NCBI GenBank assembly: GCA_002839335.1
Contig: PGXU01000001.1
Span: forward strand, 1 to 64,000
Direction of reading: 5' to 3'
DNA: 64,000 nucleotides
From: Spirochaetae bacterium HGW-Spirochaetae-4
GTDB lineage: Bacteria; Spirochaetota; Spirochaetia; Sphaerochaetales; Sphaerochaetaceae
The notes beneath the pieces are model-generated. The model made no database searches. It was not told where the DNA came from and saw nothing but the letters and a program-made list of their open reading frames with translations. How positions within the stretch are numbered: the first letter of the stretch is position 1; the number at the start of each line of letters is the position of its first letter. Below, piece after piece: positions 25,445-34,349 of this stretch. The position numbers and the translations under genes were made by a program.

Positions 25445-25629
25445 GACGATGCATACATTACTTGTAGAACATCATTCGTAGAGGTTCTCTTCCGGTCCTT
25501 GGCCTTGTATGATAGTGGTATTTTTGGATGAACTGAAAGCAGTTATAGGCAACTTTCCACCACAGGAAGTATTTTCGACTGAACCAATATACAAAATGGT
25601 TGAACAACATGAAATATCCAACAATAACA

Positions 25630-25658
25630 GATACAAGAAGGTAGAAACAGTTTATAAT
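25630..25658 (+). promoter_or_regulatory. Promoter of the GGDEF/HD-GYP gene; possibly leaderless
   Basis: A consensus TATAAT (25653-25658) lies exactly 6 bases before the ATG at 25665, with no Shine-Dalgarno site. The -35 region (GATACA, 25630-25635, 17-base spacing) is weak. Confidence 0.45.
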
Positions 25659-25664
25659 GGTTAC

Positions 25665-27851
25665 ATGAAAAAGCCCAATGGGAATAATAAACAGTCCAGA
25701 GAAACCTTCAAACAAGAAGTTCGAGAAGAAAAGGCAACAAAGGATTGGGATTATTACCGCAACTTGATAGAAGCAAGCCTTGATTCCCTCGTAACGATAA
25801 AACCGGATGGAATAATCACAGATATCAATTCTGCAACCGAAATGGCTTTTGGACTTCCAAGAGAAAGGATAATCGGTACGGATTTCCCAGGATACTTCAC
25901 CGAGCCGGAAAAGGCTCGTATCGGATGTAAACAAGTTTTTGATAATGGCAAGGTCGTGAATCATGAACTCTATCTCAAACGTACCGATAGATCATCCCTT
26001 CCTGTTTCCTGCAATGCATCCGTATATACAGACAAGGAATGTCAGGTAATTGGAGCGTTAATTGTTACACGGGATATTTCAGCAGCAAAAAAATATGAAG
26101 ACGAGCTTACGAATATTGGGAATGGTCTCAAATTGCATGTTCAACAAAAAACCGCGGAATTGGTCATCGCCCAAAAAAAACTTGCTTTCCAAAATGAAGA
26201 GAAGGATATGCGGGCTGCAGAACTCCTCATTGCCAACACGGAGCTTGTGTTTCAAAACCAAGAAAAAGATAAGCGGGCGGCCGAGCTTGTCCTGGCAAAC
26301 AAGGAGCTTCTCTTCCAGACCGGAGAAAAGGCGGACCGTGCAGCCGAATTGGTGATAGCAAACAAAGAGTTGGCATTTCAAAATGTTGAGAAGGATATGC
26401 GTGCTGCAGAACTCCTCATAGCCAATTCAGAGCTAGTATTTCAAAACCAAGAAAAGGATAAGCGGGCAGCAGAGCTCGTCCTGGCAAACAAGGAGCTCCT
26501 CTTCCAGACAGGTGAGAAGGCTGACCGGGCGGCTGAATTGGTGATAGCAAACAAGGAACTGGAGTTCCAGAATGAAGAGAAGGATATGCGGGCAGCAGAA
26601 CTACTCATAGCCAATACCGAACTAGTCTATCAAAATGAAGAAAAGGATAAACGGGCGGCCGAGCTCGTCCTGGCAAACAAGGAGCTCCTCTTCCAGACAG
26701 GTGAGAAGGCGGATCGGGCAGCTGAATTGGTGATAGCAAACAAAGAACTGGCGTTTCAGAACGAAGAGAAGGATATGCGGGCAGTGGAACTGCAAAATGC
26801 AAATGCAGAACTCATCTTTCAAAATGAAGAGATCGCCTATATTAGTCACCACGACTTCTTAACGGGACTGCATAATAGGATTTACTTCGAAGAGGAGAAA
26901 AAACGACTGGATATCCAAAGTCAATTGCCCATTTCGATTATTGTGGGAGATATCAACGGTTTGAAATTGGTGAATGATGGCTTCGGACATGCAAAAGGTG
27001 ACGAATTGCTCATCATAATATCCAAAATATTGAAAGACTGCTGTAGGGAGGAAGATGTTGTCTCTAGGATCGGAGGAGATGAGTTTGGGATTATTCTTCC
27101 CCGAACAGACAGCAAGCAAGCTCAATTGCTATGTGGTCGCATATCTGATGCCTGTAATGGATATGCGTTGCATAAGGGCTTGATCTATCTCAGTATTTCT
27201 TTAGGTTATGCAACAAAGACTAAAAGCACTGAGACGATGGATACCATTGTGATGACCGCTGAAGAAAATATGTCCACACACAAGTTATTGGAAAGGAAGA
27301 GCGTTCATAGCTCAATAATTGCATCAATAAAAGCAATAATGTTTGAGAAGAGTCAAGAAACAGAAGAACATGCAGATAGAATGGTACAATTGTCGAAGCT
27401 GGTGGGTAAAGCCATGGGTCTGACAGAGAGACAGCTGAATGAACTTGAGCTTTTATCCACTCTGCATGACATAGGCAAAATGGGCGTAAGTGCTGAGATT
27501 CTATCAAAGCCGGGTAAGCTGAGCGACAGGGAGTGGGTTGAGATACGAAAGCATCCTGAGATTGGTTTTAGAATTGCACAAGCAACATCCGAGCTTATTC
27601 CTATTGCAGAATATATCCTTTACCATCACGAGAGGTGGGATGGCAAGGGATATCCTGAAGGTTTGATTGGAGATAAAATACCTCTTCTCTCTCGTATTGT
27701 TGCTATCGTCGATGCGTTCGACGCCATGACCAACGATAGGGCCTATCGTTCGGCAATGACAAAAAACGAGGCTATAGAAGAAATCAGAAGAAATTCCGGA
27801 ACCCAATTCGATCCAGATATTTCCAAGGTATTCATACAACAAGTGAGCTAG
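25665..27851 (+). CDS. PAS-coiled-coil-GGDEF-HD-GYP cyclic-di-GMP protein
   Basis: 728 residues from the ATG at 25665. The frame is open to 25509, but the extra 52 residues look non-coding and the chosen ATG lies 6 bases after a TATAAT. Order: PAS domain (about 28-140), a rod of ten 21-residue repeats (179-388), GGDEF domain (389-540) and HD-GYP domain (about 545-725). The GGDEF motif is intact (470-474) with an RxxD inhibitory site five residues before it (REED), so c-di-GMP synthesis is possible. HDIGK (601-605) and HHERWDGKGYP (654-664) are intact, so hydrolysis is possible too. No membrane segment is seen, so it is a soluble sensor. It is transcribed alone. Confidence 0.85.
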   Translation: MKKPNGNNKQSRETFKQEVREEKATKDWDYYRNLIEASLDSLVTIKPDGIITDINSATEMAFGLPRERIIGTDFPGYFTEPEKARIGCKQVFDNGKVVNHELYLKRTDRSSLPVSCNASVYTDKECQVIGALIVTRDISAAKKYEDELTNIGNGLKLHVQQKTAELVIAQKKLAFQNEEKDMRAAELLIANTELVFQNQEKDKRAAELVLANKELLFQTGEKADRAAELVIANKELAFQNVEKDMRAAELLIANSELVFQNQEKDKRAAELVLANKELLFQTGEKADRAAELVIANKELEFQNEEKDMRAAELLIANTELVYQNEEKDKRAAELVLANKELLFQTGEKADRAAELVIANKELAFQNEEKDMRAVELQNANAELIFQNEEIAYISHHDFLTGLHNRIYFEEEKKRLDIQSQLPISIIVGDINGLKLVNDGFGHAKGDELLIIISKILKDCCREEDVVSRIGGDEFGIILPRTDSKQAQLLCGRISDACNGYALHKGLIYLSISLGYATKTKSTETMDTIVMTAEENMSTHKLLERKSVHSSIIASIKAIMFEKSQETEEHADRMVQLSKLVGKAMGLTERQLNELELLSTLHDIGKMGVSAEILSKPGKLSDREWVEIRKHPEIGFRIAQATSELIPIAEYILYHHERWDGKGYPEGLIGDKIPLLSRIVAIVDAFDAMTNDRAYRSAMTKNEAIEEIRRNSGTQFDPDISKVFIQQVS
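26199..26828 (+). repeat. Ten 63-bp repeats (21-residue heptad units) with 189-bp superperiod
   Basis: Ten in-frame units of 21 codons read EKDMRAAELLIANTELVFQ, EKDKRAAELVLANKELLFQ or EKADRAAELVIANKELAFQ with small changes. Three unit types recur in fixed order three times, followed by one more of the first type. This gives a second period of 63 residues (189 bp). Twenty-one is three heptads, so the region should form a continuous coiled coil of about 30 nm between PAS and GGDEF domains. Confidence 0.9.
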
Positions 27852-27965
27852 TCCGTAGAACTTCGCACTGATGGACCAAACGAGAGTACCATACGCAATA
27901 AAACAACAAAAATTCCTCTGCTAAGACAAAATATGGTATGGTTAAGACCTGAGAGAGTAATCCCC

Positions 27966-28322
27966 ATGAATGATATGCAAGAACTGACCGAACAGATTCT
28001 CAAGTTCCGTGATGCGCGCGATTGGAAGCAATTCCACAATTCCAAGGACATGGCGATCTCGCTGGTATTGGAAGCGACCGAATTCCTGGAACATTTCCAA
28101 TGGAAAACTGAAGCCGAAGTCCTGGACCATATCAAGGACAATCGTGCACAGCTCGGCGATGAACTGGCCGATATCCTGTACTGGGTCCTCCTGTTGAGCC
28201 ATGACATGGATGTGGATATCAAAGCCTCCTTCATGGCGAAGATGGAGAAGAATGCAAGGAAATATCCCGTTGATAAAGCAAAGGGAACCCATAAGAAATA
28301 CACCGAACTGCACGATATATAG
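27966..28322 (+). CDS. MazG-like nucleotide pyrophosphohydrolase
   Basis: 118 residues from the ATG at 27966 (GAGAGAG upstream). The MazG fold is indicated by LVLEATEFLEHFQW (first E-x2-E type metal motif) and LGDELADILYWVLLLSHDMDV (second E-x-x-D motif). Such all-alpha enzymes hydrolyse NTPs or dNTPs to NMP and pyrophosphate, removing non-canonical nucleotides. The length fits the short single-domain form. It is followed after 25 bases by the DUF2075 helicase gene with its own strong ribosome site, so the two probably form one transcript. Confidence 0.88.
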   Translation: MNDMQELTEQILKFRDARDWKQFHNSKDMAISLVLEATEFLEHFQWKTEAEVLDHIKDNRAQLGDELADILYWVLLLSHDMDVDIKASFMAKMEKNARKYPVDKAKGTHKKYTELHDI

Positions 28323-28347
28323 TTGGTAGACGACTGGAGGTCCCGCC

Positions 28348-30255
28348 TTGCTGGTATACCTTGGAGAGAAAAGCCAATTTCTCGAGGATGTGTTGAACGG
28401 ATACATCGACAACACGATCGAACAGCAAATGCGTTCGGTCTTGAGCCGTTCAGTCGGCATAAGCGAGAAGCGGTCCTGGCAACACTCCATGATGTACATG
28501 TCCCAAATCCTGCATGATCCCGATATCCCCATGGATGCCGGTATAGCGATCGAGTTCTCGATCCCACAAAGCGCCAAACGGGTCGATTTCATCATTTCCG
28601 GTTTGGATGACGAGCAGAAGCACCATGCGGTGATTGTCGAGTTGAAGCAGTGGAGCGAAGTGCAGCCGGTCGAGAACATCGAGCAACTTATCAATGTTGG
28701 AACCGCGAAAATGACCCAGCGGGTACGGACCCGCTTTCAGGGAACACTCCAGACGACCGTACATCCCGCATACCAGGCCTTCAGCTACAAGACGTTGATC
28801 AGTGATTTCAATGCCAATGTCCAGGATGTCCCCATTCATCTCAATCCCTGCGCCTATCTGCATAATTATGAGAATACCGATGCGAACGATCCGTTGTTCC
28901 TCCCCCATTTCAAGGAGTTCATCGACCAGGCTCCCGTGTTTTGTCGGGGTGATGCAAAAAAGCTGCAACAGTTTATCAAGCAATTCATCAAGACTGGAGA
29001 CAAGAAGCAGACACTCGTCTATATCGAAGAGGGTGATATCCGGCCATCGAAGAGCTTGCAGGATGCCTTGGCCGCTATGTTGCGGGGTAAGCGGGAGTTC
29101 ATGCTTATCGATGAGCAGGAGGTCGTGTTCCAACGTATTCTCGCCAGTGCGAAGTTGTGCAATGAGGATCGGCGCAAACGGGTGTTCATCGTCAAAGGAG
29201 GCCCCGGAACGGGCAAGACGGTAGTGGCGATCAATTTGCTGGTCCAGCTGATCCGAACCAGAATCTATTGTGCCTATGTGACAAAGAACAGTGCCCCGCG
29301 CAATGTGTTTGAGGTGAAGCTGGTCGAGGGCGCCATGAAGAAGCGGGATATCTCGAATCTGTTCAAGAGTTCCGGAGCGTTTGTCGATGCCCAGGAGAAT
29401 GTGTTTGGAGCCTTGCTTGTCGATGAGGCGCACCGCTTGAACAAGGAGTCCCGGTTTGGACCCGTGGTACGCGGCGAGAACCAGATCAAGGAGATCGTGA
29501 AGGCATCACATCTATCTGTGTTCTTCATCGATGAAGCCCAGCGGGTTACGGCTCAAGACTACGGCAGCATACCCGCGATCAAGCAATGGGCCAACTATTT
29601 CCATGCGGAAGTCTATGAGGACGAGCTGTCCAGCCAATTCAGGTGCAATGGCTCCGACGGATATCTTGCCTGGCTGGACCATGTCCTGCGTATCCGGGTT
29701 ACCGCCAACACCACGTTGGAAGGAATCGATTACGACTTCAGGGTTGTGGATACTCCGGGTGAGCTTGAACGTCTGATCCGGGAGAAGAATGAAATTGACG
29801 GCAAAGCCCGGCTGTTGGCGGGGTATTGTTGGGAGTGGGAGACCAAGAGGCATCCAGAGAAAGCAGTGGATGTCACAATCGGTGATTTTGCCATGCCCTG
29901 GAACCTGAGCGGGGACAGGACCTTCGCAATCTCGGAAGGCTCGATCGATCAGGTTGGGTGCATACACACCACCCAGGGGTTGGAATTCAGCCATGTCGGC
30001 GTGATTATCGGCGAGGATCTCAAGTTTGAACAGGGCAGGGTAGTGACCGATTATACCAAGCGGGCAAAATCCGACAAATCGCTCAACGGCTTGATCGGGC
30101 CGGCCCGGAAGGGCAATCTGGAAGCCCTGTCTGTTATCGACAGCATCATCAGAAACACCTACCGCACCCTCATGACCCGTGGTATGCGAGGCTGCTATGT
30201 GTATTGTGTTGATGCTGGTTTGGGGGAGTATCTCAGAGGGGTCGTCAACCGGTGA
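28348..30255 (+). CDS. DUF2075 (schlafen-like) ATPase/helicase
   Basis: 635 residues starting at a TTG with a GGAGG site 7 bases upstream. The N-terminal 200 residues contain a nuclease-like DFIISGLDDEQKHHAVIVELKQW segment, which resembles a PD-(D/E)xK core (D...E-x-K). The ATPase part has Walker A GGPGTGKT (284-291), a Walker B region LLVDEAHRLN (about 355-364), a DEAQRV motif and the helicase-like CIHTTQGLEFSHVGVIIGED. This is the DUF2075 family (DNA/RNA helicase-like). Its end overlaps the convergent helicase gene by 11 bases. Pairing with MazG suggests a nucleic-acid protective or defence role. Confidence 0.85.
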   Translation: MLVYLGEKSQFLEDVLNGYIDNTIEQQMRSVLSRSVGISEKRSWQHSMMYMSQILHDPDIPMDAGIAIEFSIPQSAKRVDFIISGLDDEQKHHAVIVELKQWSEVQPVENIEQLINVGTAKMTQRVRTRFQGTLQTTVHPAYQAFSYKTLISDFNANVQDVPIHLNPCAYLHNYENTDANDPLFLPHFKEFIDQAPVFCRGDAKKLQQFIKQFIKTGDKKQTLVYIEEGDIRPSKSLQDALAAMLRGKREFMLIDEQEVVFQRILASAKLCNEDRRKRVFIVKGGPGTGKTVVAINLLVQLIRTRIYCAYVTKNSAPRNVFEVKLVEGAMKKRDISNLFKSSGAFVDAQENVFGALLVDEAHRLNKESRFGPVVRGENQIKEIVKASHLSVFFIDEAQRVTAQDYGSIPAIKQWANYFHAEVYEDELSSQFRCNGSDGYLAWLDHVLRIRVTANTTLEGIDYDFRVVDTPGELERLIREKNEIDGKARLLAGYCWEWETKRHPEKAVDVTIGDFAMPWNLSGDRTFAISEGSIDQVGCIHTTQGLEFSHVGVIIGEDLKFEQGRVVTDYTKRAKSDKSLNGLIGPARKGNLEALSVIDSIIRNTYRTLMTRGMRGCYVYCVDAGLGEYLRGVVNR

Positions 30256-33166
30256 TATAGTCGTACAGATCGGCGGGAACGGGTGTGTGCATGGCGAATT
30301 CCATGGCTACGACAGGGAGTTCCTTGCTTTTTCCGGTCTCCTTCTTCCCTTGCGTATTCGAGAGAAATTCCATTGATCCCATGTAGTAAAAGGCGATTCC
30401 CTCATCATTATTTTTCTGAACGAACAGAAGCTTCCTCATGGGACCCTCTTCATTCCTGATGGCTTTGGGTTCGCTGGAACCCAACTTCACACTATGTCTG
30501 GTTTCCCAAGCGAACTCTTCAGGAGATTTAAAATGATCGTGATAATTGATGCTTGGATCGATTTCCTCGATATTCTTATGATAAGTGACGAATATTGGAC
30601 ACGTCATGGAACGTTTATCAACCTTATATCCGTATATCGTGGAACTTTCATCCTTATCCCAGTTGAGCAATCTACAGACATCCTGTCGTGAGTATTTATG
30701 GTAGAGCATCAGATCGTCGGGCATACGGTGCGGTAGCACATTGGTACGATATTCCTTATTCCCCAGGTTCAGAATATCGGTGATTTCTTGTCGATATGGT
30801 TCTTTTTCCAGGAGAAGCTTGAATCGTTCTGTTGGTACGAGCTTGTCGCCGTCCCAAGAACAGTAGACGATGTTACCGAAAGATTTTCTCATTGCTGCTT
30901 GGTAAAAGCCATCTTGTAGTATCTTGACCGCTGAGTGTAACGATTTTTCTTGCGGGGTGAAGTTGTATTTTTCTTCAATTCTGATAGCCAGCTGCTCCAT
31001 GGTAAGACTTCCATCGCCAGCTATAAGAGCCTCGACAATCTCCGCTTCATATGGACGGATCCCCGGTGCGATTACTTTGGAGAAGAAATCCAAGCTTCGC
31101 AGATGATCTGCCGAAAGTTCAGGGACGAAGGGTTTTTCCACCTTGGATTTGAATTGGTAATAGTTCTTGCTATGGTCGATAAACAATAGTGGTGATACCG
31201 CGCCATGATCTACGAAATCCATCATGGTTGGGATTCCGCCGATTTTCATCTTGACCCGATTATACTCATCTTTCAGGAATTTTAGGGTTCTGAAGGAAAC
31301 GTCGTTGATGGCCTTATAGATGCGTTCCTTCGCGATCCTATCGAAATTGACTGTTGAAACCCCATGGATTCCGAGACTTCCCGAACTTACCAGCTTTCTA
31401 AGGGTGTCCTTCTTGAAGGACGTGTCCCCAAACAGTGCGACTGGAATCATGTAGTTGTTGGTGTAGTTCCCGATGAAATCGATGACAGTGAGGAAATCCT
31501 TGCCTTGGTATTTTCGCAATCCGCGTCCCATTTGTTGAACAAAGACGATTGCCGATTGGGTAGGGCGTAGCATGATAATCTGGTTCAGCGAGGGGATGTC
31601 GATTCCTTCGTTGAGAATATCGACGGCGATCAGGTAATCGAGAGCATTGGGACCATCTGCCAATTCCAGTCGATCAAAAGCCGCGTCCCTCGCTTTGTCG
31701 TCGTCTGCACCACTGAGTGCGAGTGTACGCAGCCCCAATAAGTTGAGTTTTTCAGATAGTATTTTTCCTTCTTCATTTCGAGAAACGAAGATCAAGCCTC
31801 TGCGTCTGGTATCTGGTATAGAATACCGGTTGATGGCATCCTGGATATTCCTTACCCATTCATCGCTTGTGATTTTTGAGAACTGTGACAAATCATCATA
31901 TTGGACTTCGTCGACCACCAGGTCTGAGATTCCATAATAGTGGAAAGGACACAGCAGGTCGGCTTCCAGGGCTTGGTTGAGTCTGATCTCATAGGCGATA
32001 TTATTGTCGAACAGGCGGTAGATATCATAGCCGTCGGTCCGTTCCGGTGTAGCTGTCATCCCTAACAGGAACTTTGGGGTGAAATAAGATAGGACCTTTT
32101 CATAGGAAGCCGCTCCAGCCCGATGAACTTCATCAACAACGATATAGTCGAATTCATCAGGGGCGAATGAACGTAATACTTCATCTTTACTGAGTGTTTG
32201 GATCATGGAGAATAGATAGACTGCGGACTTGTCGTATTCAGTTCCTCCACCAATAAGAGAGCAGGATATCGAGTTGCCGAGAATCCGCTTGAATTTTCGC
32301 ATCGATTCGGAGGCAATCTGTTGACGATGGACGATGAAGAGAAATCGTCGTGGAGCGAAGCGTTGGACATCGAAAGCGCTCAGAAAAGTCTTACCTGAAC
32401 CGGTTGCGGAGACGAGGATCGCCTTGTTCTCACCGCGCTGCCGCAGGCGTTGCAATGATGCGAGAGCATCGCGTTGCATGGTATTGGCGACAATATGCTC
32501 TCGACTAAAGGATTCTTCCTCATCGGGAAGTACAGTCGAGGCTGGTTGGGATTGCCGATGCATGGAAGCTCGGATCCGTTCATAATGCAACAACCAGGCA
32601 GGACTCACCTCGTGGGCCATATCCCATGCTGCGTTGAATTCCGTACGGACTTTTCGGAGCAAATCTCCCGCATGTAGCGAGACCAGTCTGATATTCCATT
32701 CCCGATTGGTCGCCAGTGCTTCGTGGGTGAGATTCGAGCTGCCAATCATGAGGGATGCGTAATCACTCTTTCCGTAATAAAACAAGTAGCCCTTTGCATG
32801 GAATGGTTTTCCGCTGTACACCCTTAGCTCGATATTGTCGAACCGTTCCCGGATGAGGGCAAGTGCCTTTGGATCGGTAAACCCGAGATAATCCGAAGTG
32901 AGTATCTTCCCGGTGATTCCTTTTGCCTTCGCCTCGTAGAGTGCCTGAAGCAGCATCATTATGCCACCGCTGGTTATGAATGCAACAGAGAACTCGAAGT
33001 ACGAGCAATTTTCCAATTCTCGGCAGAGGGTATGGAGCACCTTGCTTCTTGGTGGGTCGTTGAGCACGAGACTCGGACGGTACAACTCGTTGGACGGCTG
33101 GGTGTGGTCGATGAATCCGGTATGCAGGCTAGGAGGCAGCAACTCCTCGAATCGTTCGGTTCCCAT
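30245..33166 (-). CDS. PLD nuclease-DEAH helicase-DUF3427 protein
   Basis: 973 residues from the ATG at 33166, one base after the NUDIX stop; a longer start 12 codons upstream would overlap that gene. Order: a phospholipase-D-like nuclease domain with HAKGYLFYYGKSDYASLMIGSSNLT (about 108-132), a superfamily 2 helicase (Walker A SATGSGKT near 252, DEVH box near 340, ATPERTDG, QMGRGLRKYQGK), and a long C-terminal DUF3427 region. Members are large DNA- or RNA-directed motor nucleases, frequent in defence islands and often found with or fused to NUDIX. It forms a two-gene operon with the NUDIX gene. Confidence 0.88.
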   Translation of the reverse strand: MGTERFEELLPPSLHTGFIDHTQPSNELYRPSLVLNDPPRSKVLHTLCRELENCSYFEFSVAFITSGGIMMLLQALYEAKAKGITGKILTSDYLGFTDPKALALIRERFDNIELRVYSGKPFHAKGYLFYYGKSDYASLMIGSSNLTHEALATNREWNIRLVSLHAGDLLRKVRTEFNAAWDMAHEVSPAWLLHYERIRASMHRQSQPASTVLPDEEESFSREHIVANTMQRDALASLQRLRQRGENKAILVSATGSGKTFLSAFDVQRFAPRRFLFIVHRQQIASESMRKFKRILGNSISCSLIGGGTEYDKSAVYLFSMIQTLSKDEVLRSFAPDEFDYIVVDEVHRAGAASYEKVLSYFTPKFLLGMTATPERTDGYDIYRLFDNNIAYEIRLNQALEADLLCPFHYYGISDLVVDEVQYDDLSQFSKITSDEWVRNIQDAINRYSIPDTRRRGLIFVSRNEEGKILSEKLNLLGLRTLALSGADDDKARDAAFDRLELADGPNALDYLIAVDILNEGIDIPSLNQIIMLRPTQSAIVFVQQMGRGLRKYQGKDFLTVIDFIGNYTNNYMIPVALFGDTSFKKDTLRKLVSSGSLGIHGVSTVNFDRIAKERIYKAINDVSFRTLKFLKDEYNRVKMKIGGIPTMMDFVDHGAVSPLLFIDHSKNYYQFKSKVEKPFVPELSADHLRSLDFFSKVIAPGIRPYEAEIVEALIAGDGSLTMEQLAIRIEEKYNFTPQEKSLHSAVKILQDGFYQAAMRKSFGNIVYCSWDGDKLVPTERFKLLLEKEPYRQEITDILNLGNKEYRTNVLPHRMPDDLMLYHKYSRQDVCRLLNWDKDESSTIYGYKVDKRSMTCPIFVTYHKNIEEIDPSINYHDHFKSPEEFAWETRHSVKLGSSEPKAIRNEEGPMRKLLFVQKNNDEGIAFYYMGSMEFLSNTQGKKETGKSKELPVVAMEFAMHTPVPADLYDYITG

Positions 33167-33167
33167 C

Positions 33168-33563
33168 CTAATTTCCCAACATCCGAGCGATTGCATCCAC
33201 AATAGGAATATCCGCAGCTGCCCAGTCGACTGAATGGAGTTCTTCTACCGGGAGCCAACGGCTGTCGACGTGTTCACTTATCTCCAGGGTGCCATCGGTT
33301 ACTGTACATTGGTAGGCATCCATAGTGAGATGAAATGTTTGGTATTGATGTTCCACGGTCATGAGATACCGGTCCACTACGATTGTTACCGACAGCTCTT
33401 CCATGATTTCCCGAACGATTGCTGCTTCACCAGTCTCTCCTTGTTCGATCTTTCCTCCGGGGAATTCCCATTTGAGGGCAAGCTCACCAGCATCCTTGCG
33501 TTTCGCGGCAAATACTTTTTCATTCTCAATGATGATTGCAGCAACGACGTGGATACGTTTCAT
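33168..33563 (-). CDS. NUDIX hydrolase, MutT-like
   Basis: 131 residues with a complete Nudix box (residues 36-58: GG, five residues on a Glu, then REIMEE), and a MutT-like start (HVVAAIIIENEKVFAAKR, WEFPGGKIE). MutT-type enzymes hydrolyse 8-oxo-dGTP and related nucleotides. GAGGGG lies 11 bases before the ATG and TAATAC further up may be the -10 box. Its stop is one base from the ATG of the PLD/DEAH/DUF3427 gene, so both are translated together. Repair of the nucleotide pool or processing of nuclease products are both plausible. Confidence 0.9.
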   Translation of the reverse strand: MKRIHVVAAIIIENEKVFAAKRKDAGELALKWEFPGGKIEQGETGEAAIVREIMEELSVTIVVDRYLMTVEHQYQTFHLTMDAYQCTVTDGTLEISEHVDSRWLPVEELHSVDWAAADIPIVDAIARMLGN

Positions 33564-33716
33564 GGTTACAGACCCCTCGGAGTATTATCCTAGCAGCTTG
33601 TGGGATTGGGGTCCAGGAGATTTCAACCCAATATTCCACTTGTGTGATTATTGGTAAAATAATTTGTTAATTCTAGGATGATAAGGAAGTCTGATTAAGA
33701 TGAGGGTAGTTGGTCC

Positions 33717-34117
33717 ATGATGAGTAAAGAAACAACGGCAAAACGTACATACGGATATTCTCCGAACTATGCTGTTGCACCAGGCGAAACTTTGAGTGAA
33801 GTAATCGAAAGTCTCTGTATGACACAGAAAGAATTTGCTACGAAGACCGGACTGACAGAACAGACCATTATTCGCATTCTGAAAGGTGCCCAACCAATAA
33901 CCTTCGAAACGGCAAACAGACTTGAGATGGTGACCGGGATTCCAGCTAAGATATGGAACAAGCTAGAGAAGCAGTACTGCGAAGAATTAAACAAAATATA
34001 GCAAAAGAGAAACTTGTGCTTTGGCAGAATTGGTTGAAGGATATTCCAATACTTGAACTTAAATCACAGGGAGCAATTTCTCAAGAATCAGATTCAGCGA
34101 GTTTCGTTGGAGTATGA
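33717..34117 (+). pseudogene. HigA-like XRE antitoxin gene, frameshifted and truncated
   Basis: The first 94 residues are a HigA-type XRE domain (YSPNYAVAPGETLSEVIES, MTQKEFATKTGLTEQTII, NRLEMVTGIPAKIWNKLEKQYCEEL). The frame then stops at TAG after the doublet ATATA. Removing the two bases TA restores a reading frame encoding AKEKLVLWQNWLKDIPILEL, the normal continuation of this family, which then ends at 34115-34117. Full-length relatives have an ImmA/IrrE-type protease part that is missing here. No toxin gene is adjacent. Confidence 0.75.
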
Positions 34118-34349
34118 TAGGTCCTGAATCCAATGCTAAAAGAAAAAATTTTCATTGTACCATGTGCATTTATTTACTTTGCAAATTGATTCAATAGTTG
34201 GGCTTATCATACAATGAATGTTAAGTACTTACGGATGTTTCCCAATAATTAGTATTATTTTCTTAAATAAGTGTCAAGAAAATTGTTCCACATCCAGCCC
34301 CCTAGAATGACTCTAACTCTAGGGCGTCAGTTCTTTAGGATCTTAGATA

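Noticed and set aside
25509-25664. Upstream 52 codons of the HD-GYP open frame as its true N-terminus
   Set aside because: No ribosome site at 25509 or 25596, the sequence lacks coding character and a consensus TATAAT lies inside it directly before the ATG at 25665.
25458-25964. 168-codon minus-strand frame with membrane-like stretches opposite the HD-GYP gene start
   Set aside because: The hydrophobic stretch is the antisense of Lys/Glu/Asn-rich coding sequence; no ribosome site.
26199-26828. Regular repeats considered as a CRISPR array
   Set aside because: The 63-bp units are contiguous without spacers, in frame and encode a heptad coiled coil.
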